A stretch of DNA of 64,000 bases from NCBI GenBank assembly GCA_003640385.1, contig RCAB01000028.1, forward strand, positions 62,001-126,000. The letters run 5' to 3'. Position numbers and translations under genes: made by a program. The notes below the pieces were generated by a model. The model was not told where the DNA came from, did not search any database, and worked only from the letters and a program-made list of their open reading frames with translations. The DNA is from Setaria digitata (lineage: Eukaryota; Nematoda; Chromadorea; Rhabditida; Setariidae). This document shows, piece by piece, positions 11,789 to 22,229 of this stretch; the first letter of the stretch is position 1; every line of letters starts with the position of its first letter.

Positions 11789-13246
11789 ATGTGCGCTGAA
11801 GTCGCAGCATTATCAACTTCAGCAGTTAAAACAATCTCAAATAACTTCCGTCTGCTCCGATTTCTATTCCATATTTCACTGCTTTCCTGGACAGTGCTAG
11901 TGAGTGGTCTGGATGATTACAGTATTCCTGATGATGATATCATTAATCTCCCAGTTAGTAAATTTCCGGAACCGAGTTGTGCATATCGTCTACGATTTTA
12001 TAACCGAAATGGTCCCATATTGAAGAGGTAGAGTTATTGGTTATTTTACACTTCCATTTTCAATTTCAAACAGATACTCTATCAATTTTATCACTAACTT
12101 ATTTCGATTAAATTGGGAATCAGTTTTAAAATCTTCATTTAATAAATGACTGAAAGTTGAAGAATGACTATTTATAAGGCTTCATTTTGTTTTGTTCATA
12201 ATTTTCTTTTTTGTAGTTTGAAATTATGTTATTTTACTTGTGTAAAATATTTGAAATTGGAAATAAATAAATATTTGGAGTAATTTGCAGACAAGTTGGA
12301 ATCGGTGAATCTGTCTACCATCAATGGACCTGTAGTTATGAGAATCAGGAAAACGGACTTTTCTGCATTTTAGTAAATAATTGTACAGTCTCAAATCCTC
12401 GGCCTAATTCCCTTCCGGTAGCAATAATCGATAAGTTTGGTTGCTCTCTTTTTCCTACTTTAATACCACATATCGAATATAATGGTGATCTCGAGGCTGG
12501 TTTGCAAACAAATGTATTCCTGTTGGACATTGATCAGGTTCCTTTTCACCTATCGAAACCGTTAGTAAGGAAGAAGACAAGCAGTGATGATGATTTTATC
12601 GAAGTAGGACAAATCCCATAATTGCTCACAATGCTTCTAGTCTACTCTCAAAGTTCCTTCCCCTTTCATTTAGTAGTGCATTTCCGAAGTCAACTCTAAG
12701 ATCCACTCTGATTCTGACTTTCGAAAGTAAGAAATTCAACTATATTTTCATTACAGTTGAGTAACTTACCTACATGAAATAAAGCAACAAATCAAATCAG
12801 GTAAGAATTGACACCATCTTCCATTTTCAGTCGTCTGTTACATTTCACTGTAACATCAGGCTGTTGCTCAAGTTAAATGGAATCTGTCGACGATCGTCCC
12901 TATGCCCACCAATTCAGCAGTACCTTCGAACATCACATGAAGTTTAAATCTCTTGGAAACGAACTGGAATCTATCTTCATAATAACTCGAACTGCTACAT
13001 TCCAAAATTAAACGATTGTCGCTCCCGGATTCCCAAATTTCCATGCCTAGTCCCGTTGAAACACTCGTAAATTACTTATTAAGGAACTGCAGAGTTCAAA
13101 CCAATCGATGTTTTTACAACCTGAGTTTATTTCAACAAACAATCACAACTGCCGAGGGAACGGAACTTATATTACCAACAACCTCGTCTTATTTAATGCT
13201 TTCTCCTTTTTTTTCTCAAGTCTTACCTGCTGTTCTTTTTTGCTGA
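11789..13246 (+). CDS. Cuticlin-like secreted protein with ZP-C half-domain only
   Basis: Exons 11789-12027, 12291-12564, 12831-12919 and 13051-13246 join in phase, giving about 265 residues. After MCAEV comes a hydrophobic segment (LLRFLFHISLLSWTVLVSG) that reads as a signal sequence. An acidic linker and then FPEPSCAYRLRFYNRNG follow. Next come VYHQWTC, FCILVNNCTVSNP, FGCSLFPTLIPHIEYNGDLE and FHCNIRLLLK...GICRR...LCPP. These are the ordered cysteine motifs of the ZP-C subdomain of nematode cuticlins, which build extracellular cuticle matrix. The tail ends in a hydrophobic stretch (LMLSPFFSQVLPAVLFC), as in membrane-anchored ZP precursors. If the third exon is not spliced at 12919 it ends at a stop at 12947 instead, giving a shorter protein. 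The ZP-N half that normally precedes this region is absent, and I found no upstream exon for it. An alternative start at 11627 would add 54 residues. Confidence 0.78.
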
Positions 13247-14439
13247 AAACATTACTGTCTTGGAGCTGAGTTTGACAGAACAAAAACTAAAGCTTTCCGG
13301 TTATATCATCTGTTCGTAGGGTTATTCAGATCTTTCACTTTCGCTTTCCCCACAATCTAATAGCACTCTTTTTTCAAACAAACCATTATTTCAATTTGTT
13401 CATTTCACATACATTTCTCTAAATGACAATTAAAATGCCACTAAGTGTGAAAAGTCAAAGCAAAGAAGCTATTTTTTAATCGGTGAATAAAAAAAAGAAT
13501 CAAATAAAATGGAATATAAATAAAACTCAATCAAGTGAAGTAAGAAATCAAAACACATTCAAGGAGAAGAAAATTAAACAATTACGCGAAAGTTACAAAT
13601 GTGTAAGACTAAAGTGAACATTAAGAACTCGAATACAAAAAAAGTACTAGACTGATATCAAATGATGAAAATAATCGGAATTCATACAAAGGAGACATTA
13701 ATTACAACAAATATTAATAGACATACAAGAGAGAAAACAACAATACCATTTAAATATCTAGAATCGCCTCATAACATACACTATCCCATGCATTTTTCCT
13801 TTCTTTCAGTCTATTCTCCCAGTCATTCTGTTTCTCTCGGCCATGATACTTCACTGATATTTTACCTTCGAAATACAGAATCAAACCAATTTTGTTCTTA
13901 AATTATGCAAAACGTACCAGCATATATATTTTTTAATGTATATATATATATATACATCAAAAATTATCTTGAAAAAAGCAAAGGAAAAAATGTGATACTA
14001 GCTAGACCTGAAGAAAGCGCATTTTCAGATAAGAATTCCGGTGATCAGCGAAAAGATAAATGAAATATGAACAACTGAAACACACATGTGTAAAGTAACA
14101 ATGTACACTGGATCATGAAATCAATAATTCTGTCATTATCAACAGGCACAGAATGTAGGGTAGGAAAGAGCGGTACTGGAACTGAAGAATCCAATTACTG
14201 GTAAAGGCCTTCAAATACTTCATCATCACTGAAACAGGCAAGCTTAAAAGCAATGAACTTGATTTTTGACTTTTTAATTTTTAACTTATTTCCTTCATAT
14301 CCTAACTATGAAAATGTGAACAGAAGGATACGAATTCAACAACGACAGTAAGGCTATTTTCATTTGAGAAGTCACTTAGGCAGACTGAAAAAACGGTGGT
14401 TGAATTAGTCATATCATAGCGAAATGTACAATTTTTTCA
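13247..14439. other. Intergenic between ZP-C gene and the Golgi-protein gene
   Basis: No gene is supported. AATAAA strings near 13486 and 13503 could end the ZP transcript. A TA-dinucleotide tract lies at about 13938-13955. On the minus strand a TTTCAG acceptor near 14243 is followed by a short open frame ending FEGLYQ. It could be an alternative last exon of the minus-strand gene, but the phase does not fit the exon I assign before it. Confidence 0.4.
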
Positions 14440-17400
14440 TCATTTGACGAATGTTCCATACTGGAGGGCAAACACACATAACACCATAGCCAGCCCATAC
14501 ACTGAGGCCAAGTTAAAAAAAATTCTTACCGCATCTTTGTAATCCTTGTACTCCTGTTCCGGGACGTCAACTATTTCAGCAGCATTATCTACAAATTAAA
14601 ACAATATAATTTAAAAATACGAACTTCTTGGAATTTAGATTTTATTCCAAATATAAAGATTTGATTTCCAAACAAAACAATAGCTCCTAACTGATTATTC
14701 GTCAGCATTATCCAAAAGGGCTTTCGAGTCGGTTTCTGTAATGAAAAGCTATGTATAATTTTCAGTATTTCCAGAAAAAAAAAAAAAAAAAAAAAACTAC
14801 TGGTAGCGTTTGCCATAACGTACCTGGAACTAGTTCATGATGCTCGTTTCGCATCGACAGCCTCGCAAGTAAGCCCTTTTTGGATAAAAGAGTCGGTAAC
14901 TGCGGTGGAATCCGATCACGTCGAAACTCAAGCTCTTCATTCAAAGGACCCAAACGCTCAAAGTGTACTTTCCCATCTTGAACATAATTTGACTTTGGTA
15001 ATGGATCTGCTATCTGCAAGAAAAAAAAAGGCATTTACGAAAGAATATAAGCATTATGCTACTCAAAAACTTTTCCGCAACTATTTGAAGGGAAACTATA
15101 AAAGGCACATTTACTAAAGGATATAAACATAAAATATCTTTCAATTAACAAATTATAGAAATAGTAATTAAATCGTTCTCACAAAAACTTGTGAATGATT
15201 CGTGCGAGTTGTTTCCAAGTATGGAATTTTACCTGGCGATCAATGCAAATCTTCTTTTCCAAGTTTCTTCACCGAAAGTGTTAGACTGTAGTAGCAGTAA
15301 GTGGTGGTAGTAGTAGTAGTAGGAGTAGAAGTAGGAGTAACATACGGTACCTCATAACAATTTGTGCAGAGATTCTCGAGTGAAAAAGACTGAATGCAAT
15401 TCTCCCTTCCCCTTTCCCATTCCTCCTCCCTTCAACCAACTTGGCTACATCCCAATCAAAAGTGTGAAGTAACCTTTGACCTAAGCTTAAACAAACACTG
15501 CTATCCTGATAGAGAAATTATAACAGTTCCTAAGTGATCAAAAAAAAAACTGCACTATTCAATAAGCACATAAGCATTACTGTAACGTACAGAAATATAT
15601 AGTGACAAAAAAAAACGAAACGAAGTAAAAATTGAAGAGTGAAAATAGAGAGAGAGAGAGGGGAAGGAGAGGGGAGAGGGGGAGGGGAGGGGAGGGGGCA
15701 TTAAAAAGTGTGAAGGAAATGCGGAGATGAACTGTTTTTTGCTGTTGATGATGATGAAACGGGCTCCAGTGATTGAGTGCAATGTTTTTGTATGTGTAAG
15801 GAATTAGAGGAAAAAGCAGCATCCCGGGGTGGCAAGCCTATACTTTTTCTTCCTTCAAGCAAAAGCATCACAATCGTCATCATCTTTTTTTCATCCTCCC
15901 TTTCTTCTTCTACAGTAGCGAACTACAGCAAAGCATCGAACCGCTTATGTCCAACAGAGCTCTTCTGTAAGTTCTACCTTTTTTAAGACTACTTCCTCAA
16001 ATTTTCTATTAAGGAAAGATAACTTTAACTCTAGCTGACAAAAGAAACCTCGAACTTGAAATCTTAAACCAACTATCACTTGTAATTTCATGGAATCACA
16101 CATTTATATTATTATATTAATCCTTTGAAAAAAACGATTCAGATGACTGATGCTTTTTCCATGTTTCATTGGATGAAAAATAGGAAAATAATGTCTAGAA
16201 ATAACCGTATCGAGAAAACATTAACAAGCTGTCCGGTTAACTTTCATCTAATGTAATATTTCGATTCCGAAAAGATTAATATTAATATCGTGGAATGCAG
16301 CTTATTTTCAGTTATTTCACAGTATTATGAAAATGTCATTCAGTATAGAAAAGCCCTGATGAAATAGAACTAACTCGTCCTAATTCCATTTCACTTTTAA
16401 TGTTGATTTCGATTCAGCTTAAATTAATGTCTTGATATTTTTCACGATTATGAAATGGCTTTTGTTAACGAGATATTAACATAAATCATTCATGACCGTT
16501 TTATGTAATGCCTATCCCCTTATTCAGGATTTGCAATATACCATTACATGTGCACTATCTAGTATCAGCCAAGCAGTAATTTCTTGGCTAATATTTGGTA
16601 ATGCACCTGTTCACTGACCATTTCTTTTTTTTTTTCTACGACACATTTCTCTCTTGGTAGAGGCATCTCTTAGATTTCTTCCAAAAAAAAACTAGTACTA
16701 ACTGCTCACATCTACATTCACTAGACAATTCTTAAAAATTAACATAAATAGTGGAAGAAAAAAGTTTCACGATCTCTTCCTAGGGTTCTTAAGAAAAATG
16801 TCTTGAAAAGAAAAAAAAACAGAATCAGTTAGATGTCTCTGGCTAATTTCTGTGACTAAACAGTACTAAAGTTTAAAGATTTTAGAAAACCTGAAAGACT
16901 TGTTCATTTCGAATGGATTTAGAATCTTTTAAACTGAACTTTCTTAATTAAAGCTTATAAAACAACAATTTCAGGGAAGAAGGGAATGAAAGTGAAAAAC
17001 CGCCGTACTCGTATGTTGCATTAATAACAATGGCAATTAGCGATTCTCCTGAACGACGAATGACTCTTTCACAAATTTATCACGTACCATTTTTAACTCT
17101 TCTCATTATTTCACCAATTTATTCAACAATTTAAGCTATTCCCCAAATCAGACATTCCGGAAGCAACGACTCATTAATTTTGAAACATGTGAGAGTACTA
17201 ATTCCCAAATATGCCCCCCAGCTTTTCCACAGTTCTTTCTCAGCAATCTAAGAGCGAAGCCTCGCTCAGTAGAAGTTTCGAAGAACCTGATATCCGAATG
17301 TTAAACATGGAATGACTAATAACCATTAAAACCTTGTCTCTTTCCCATCATGAAACCATTCACATGACAGAAAAAAAACGCAAAGTACCACAAAAGCGTG

Positions 17401-20400
17401 GTATGATTCAACCGGGATAAAAAAAAAAAGACCTTCCATCAAAGTTCTTCCTCTTACAGTATATTGATGCTCGTTTTCCATACTACCGTAATTGTGATCC
17501 GAAAAGGCGTCAAGGATGGCAGAATAGTATCAGGCATAACCTATCCCTGAATGACTGCTTCATCAAAAAAGCACGCGATGGCATTGGACCAGCAAGTGAT
17601 CGTAAAGGAAACTTCTGGACGCTATCACCGGATAGTGCCAATATGTTTGATAACGGGAATTTCAAAAGGAGGTATGACAAATGATAGAGCACCTAATATG
17701 CCAATCATGTAAGTAATCATATTCGGAAATTCCTCACCACTACAGAACTATTTCTCCACACACCTTATACATGCTTCAACATGCTGGCACAGAAATTCGA
17801 ATAGACATGTTTTAAAGTAAAATTTCAGCAAGACATAGTAAAAAAAAGAAGCGTGAAATGAAGACTGTGAACATGCTGAAATGCTAAGCTAGGCCTTCTA
17901 AAGTCAGATGATGTCAATTAACAACAAATAGACGGCAGTGAAATTTAAGAATGACTAGATATATTCAACATAACGGGATGCTGAATATTTCAAGTCATCC
18001 TAACCTAACGTTACAGGAAATCAATAGATTCTTAAGATACCGAAGTATTATTTCTTCTTCCTTCTTTCTTCATTTTCCTAAGAATTAAACGGGTGGTCGT
18101 GTGGGAAACGTCAAAAAAGTAATTTTAAGGGCCGCCACAAAAAAGAGTGAAAAAGGCGCCAGCAAGAAGTCGATTAACTTTTGCACAGACAACTGATTCA
18201 TGCAAAAGCACCATTCAATGACCACGAGAGCATCGTAAATATCATTTTGCAGCTATATTTTCTAAGCTATCCGATATTTTCTCAAGTATAATGCTTCAAA
18301 CGATTTCAACTGCATGATTCAGGAATGAATAACCTCCATGAAAGCTTGGATGCTTAGGTACTCCAGCTAAGATTAATAAATTGTTAAAGCATCTAGCCAA
18401 CGAACATGCTACATGTTACAAATTGACACACTTTGTTTTCTAGACGACGAATGCGTCGTGCGACAAGATGCGGTGGAGCAGAAGACAAAACTCTAAACTT
18501 ACAACCCTGGTTCCTGCAATACATGCAGCGACAAGCGCAGCAACAGGTACTTTTAGTTATAATCCGAGGATAAACTGATTTCAGTTTGCGAAAGAAAATT
18601 TAACTCATTCAGAATTTGTTAAATTAAGAATAACTTCGTAACCTGTATAACCTGCATGAAGCGAGTGTCAGTAAGAGTGATTCACAGACTGCTAGCAATG
18701 ATGACGACTTCCTTTAAAGTATTTGTTCAAATTCCTTTTTCAAATGAATGCAGAAACATCGATTTTGTTAAACAATAAATAACATTTATAATCTAGAATA
18801 TAAGCTGTTATAAAACTGTTATTCTTTAATGAAACCAACTTCTTCCTTACCCATTATAAAACTCTATTGCAGCTTCTAGTTCACCCCCCAACAATGTTTC
18901 ATTTATCAGACAACTACGGACCAACGAGTAATATCTGTTGGGCTGCTCCACCAACACAAATCATGGAACAAAAAGCTGTACTACATAATAATCCATCTGT
19001 ATTGCCTGCAACAATTCATCCATCACCGACAACAATCATTTATCGCACTTCTGATGAACTTCCCGGAGCTTGGGCAAACACAATTATTCAACAACAACAA
19101 GAACAGCTGCTTCCATCCATGCAAACTTTGGAGCAATCACCCTGTATTCTCTACGAAAAATTGGACGAATATCCGTCTTAAACGAATATCCAGAATATTT
19201 CCAAAATAGAAATGCCAAAAAGAGAACTAAACATGCAAAAAATTTCCGTGCAGCTGCTTTCCTTGTGTTCATTAAAATTTATGTGAACTAATACTAATGC
19301 ATAAATGGCTATAAGCGCCAATACAACGCTTAAATTTAAAATTATACATTTCATTCGTAAATTATGGAGACTTCCTGCTGCAAAAATTGAGTCTGGAAAC
19401 TTTCAAGTTCTATTCAACGGAAACTTCTATTAAAACGCTGGGAAATTTTTACGAAAAACTGATTAAGAGCGTTACTGGAGAACATAAGCTATGTAATAGG
19501 GTTCACTTCCCCTCCTTTTTAACCGAATCGCTTATTTTCAAACCAAGATCAAACAATATTAGAAACTTGTTTCTTATAGTATCAAACTGTTTTTTCCCTT
19601 TTATTACAGTTCCCCTTAGTTACAGAAATGAGCAGTGGACTTTGGTATACAGGAACACTTGATGAAGTCAAAGTTCTTTACAGAAGTATCCTAATGATAG
19701 TACTTATCTCTGAGAAGAAATTGAAAATTCCAGAAACAATATTTTAAATTAAGTAAGAAATTGTTGTAAATCTCACCTGAGAATTCTCCAAGAGTTTCTT
19801 ACACTCATCTTTGGTAACCTGCAAAAAAAAAAAATTTTATAAATTTAATAAATGACTTTATGAGTGTGTGAGACGTCGACAAAAACATTTTGATTTCGAC
19901 TATTTGCAAAGAAAGTTGAAATAAAAATTAAATACCGAGATATTCCTGGCCTCCCTCTTCATTTCTTCAATTTGATTTTTAAATTCTTTCATCTTCATCT
20001 GTAAAAGAGAGACCGACAATAACTGCATCTTTTCAAAAATATGATGGCAAGACTAATCACAAAAAAGTCGTTGATTTTAAGCTCTCTGTTATACAGTGTA
20101 TGTTATAAAACAAAGAAAAAGAAATACAACGACAAGAAAGCGACTAGGAGGAAAAAACAAAAATGATCAAGCAACTTCTAACTTCGCTTTTATTGTCAGA
20201 AAGAAGAATTATGCTTAATGGAATTTAACGAACCACAATAGTCGCACGGATGGCAAACGACATACCTGACATTGATGAAAATGATTTTGGAGAATGGTAT
20301 CTGAAACTGATCATAACATTTAAAAATTCTATAATGTCCGATAAAAACCTACGCGTCAAATGTCATTTCCTTATTGTGAACAAAACTTTATTCAGCTTCT

Positions 20401-22229
20401 ATAAATCCTCAGCTGAAAGAGGTAACAAAAATTTCTGAGTGGAAGCGGAAATTGCCATGGAAAACATTAGAGAGACAAACAAAATTGTTACCTAGAAGGC
20501 TGAAAAACTTGGAGGAACTTGCCTTTTTCATCATTGTTTTTTATATGTACTGGTGTTTCAGTCAAACACTTCTTTAACTTTCCCTGCAATACTCATCTTA
20601 AATGATGAAACTTCGAAAAGAGTATAACCCGAAAAACCAGTGCAGCATTTTGATTACCACTAAACTTCAACTAAAAAAAAACCTTCCCTATTTATTTTAA
20701 ATATGCTTGAAAATTAACAAGGGAAACTTGATTGTTAACAAAGCAGTCCTTCTGTGCCTTTAAAGAATTTTCTCACAATTCTTCTACCGTTAAATGGTCG
20801 TACAAGTGGGCGTCATTCTAGTAATAAATTATACTACAATCCAGAACTTTCTCAATGTTTTTCATTCAGAAAGTTATATCTTTTATTAAGAACACATACA
20901 CAGTTTCCATAAGAACAGTCTTTAGCTTTCTGTAAAAACGTGGATGCACTTAACAATTGATTTTAATCGATTCTCATTCTTTATTTTGATCTGTTACAAG
21001 TCTCCTTATGTAATACAGGAGCAAATTGTTAGAGATGCATATATTTTTACCTGGCAAAGTAACCACTGCGCTTTATCACTTTGTCGCTTTTCACTGTTTT
21101 CTAAACAAGCAAACAGCAAACATAATGCCACAAACGTATTTTAAGAAACTTAAGAAAAAAAAAATACTATTTTCTTTAATTCTGCAACTTCTTCTATGAA
21201 GTGTTACTACGAAATAGTTGTCGAAGCGATACATTTAAAAGTAAGCAGTTAATTAAATAATGAACGGAGCCAAAAATATTAAAACATGAATTTAATACTT
21301 CAAAATATTCCAACACCTTAACTACGATTAGCGGGTTAACTGATTTTGTAATCAGTACACAATAGCAATAACATAAAAACAATGGCGTACCCTTTATAAG
21401 TTGAGTATATTTAGCATGCAAATCAGTCAACAGTTTCTCGGCTCGATGATTCCGTTCCATCAGCACTGTAAGAGAAATAGTTAATAAAAGCATTTGTTTA
21501 AAAGAAAAAAAATGAAAGGAAAAAAAGAAATTATAAACTATATAGAAAATTTTCACAGTGAGAAAAAAAAAATACCATTCAGGAAAATTTCTCTAAGCGT
21601 TATTTTACATTTTTTCTCTTAGATTCCAGTTTATGCATTTTTATAATACTGTATCTGAAGTGGAGAAAAAGAAGGCAGACTTTCTTTTACAAAACATTGA
21701 TGAGACAATTTGGGGAAACACTGGCTCTACGAAAGTGGAAGTGCCGTTACCATAACACCTTTCGGTTATCAGACCTTTTTTCTTAGCAATGGTCATTAAC
21801 TGGCCCGTTATACCTGCTTTCAAAAAAAAGAAATGAAGTGAATCAGTACTAAGGGTAAGCACATTGGAATAAACTCAGCTCTACTCATGTCTTGGTCCTA
21901 AGCACAGATTTAAGCTTATTCCAGGTATTAGAAATGGAAATCTTTAATTTCAAAAATTCATCCTATTTACAACTTAAGAGAACAAAATTTCTGAAGTCTT
22001 TGACTTTGAAAAAGTTCTCGTCATATGATGTTTAGAAAGCATACGAGTTTGACTTACTTTGTAATTGTGCGCTTAAACCACCAGAGTGTACCATTAATTT
22101 GGAGCATTTGTTAGCCAAATAAGTATAGTCTGCGTGATATTTCCTATATTGCACGATGTAAAATAACACAAATGTAACTGATAAAACACCCAAAGTAAGG
22201 CGCGACCACAACACCTTACGCAAATTCAT
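14440..22229 (-). CDS. Type II membrane coiled-coil protein, GOLIM4/GOLM1-like
   Basis: The start ATG is at 22229. Supported exons, in order: 22058-22229, 21751-21813, 21391-21465, 21051-21100, 20492-20583, 19936-19998, 19777-19818, 14824-15013, 14530-14588. All junctions are in phase except 20492 to 19998, where an exon is missing or a donor is misplaced. The N-terminus is [10 protein letters not shown], then a single membrane anchor ([18 protein letters not shown]) and GLSAQLQ. The same order occurs in the Golgi protein GOLIM4/GPP130. Charged coiled-coil follows ([31 protein letters not shown]), then ADPLPKSNY and an acidic end, [12 protein letters not shown]. If the donor at 14529 is not used, translation continues through a second hydrophobic segment to a stop at 14440-14442. 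The expected place is the Golgi membrane, with most of the protein in the lumen. The family call rests on layout and short motifs. The intron 15014-19776 holds a forkhead gene on the other strand. Confidence 0.6.
15647..15698 (+). repeat. 52-base pure purine tract with G-runs
   Basis: An uninterrupted purine tract begins as GA repeats and becomes G-rich, with several runs of three to five G. It lies inside the long intron of the minus-strand Golgi-protein gene and about 250 bases before the proposed start codon of the forkhead gene. It could form a G-quadruplex or triplex, or act as a GAGA-type promoter element. No direct evidence of function is visible. Confidence 0.8.
15947..19181 (+). CDS. 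fkh-6: Forkhead-box transcription factor, FKH-6/FoxL1-like
   Basis: Exons 15947-15966, 16975-17083, 17460-17671, 18444-18546 and 18873-19181 join in phase to give 250 residues. The forkhead domain starts almost at once: [20 protein letters not shown], then FPYYRN and [20 protein letters not shown] (helix 3, the DNA-reading helix), and KGNFWTL...[10 protein letters not shown] with a basic wing (RRRMRRATR). An insertion before the GWQNS motif (CDPKRRQ) and a long loop before KGNFW ([10 protein letters not shown]) match what I recall of C. elegans FKH-6, a regulator of gonad development. The C-terminal part is glutamine- and proline-rich and typical of an activation region. The first exon (MSNRALL) is short and is chosen by phase and by its GTAAGT donor, so it is the least certain part. 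The whole gene lies within an intron of the opposite-strand Golgi-protein gene. Confidence 0.85.

Noticed and set aside
14705..14745. Alternative minus-strand exon after a TTACAG acceptor in the Golgi-like gene
   Set aside because: It joins in phase but ends in a stop after 13 codons. The exon at 14530-14588 also joins in phase and gives a longer, coherent product.
15555..15822. Minus-strand S/P/L-rich frames
   Set aside because: They come from the polypurine tract at 15647-15698 read on the other strand.
17510..17692. Minus-strand frame across the forkhead exon
   Set aside because: It is the antisense shadow of the DNA-binding domain.
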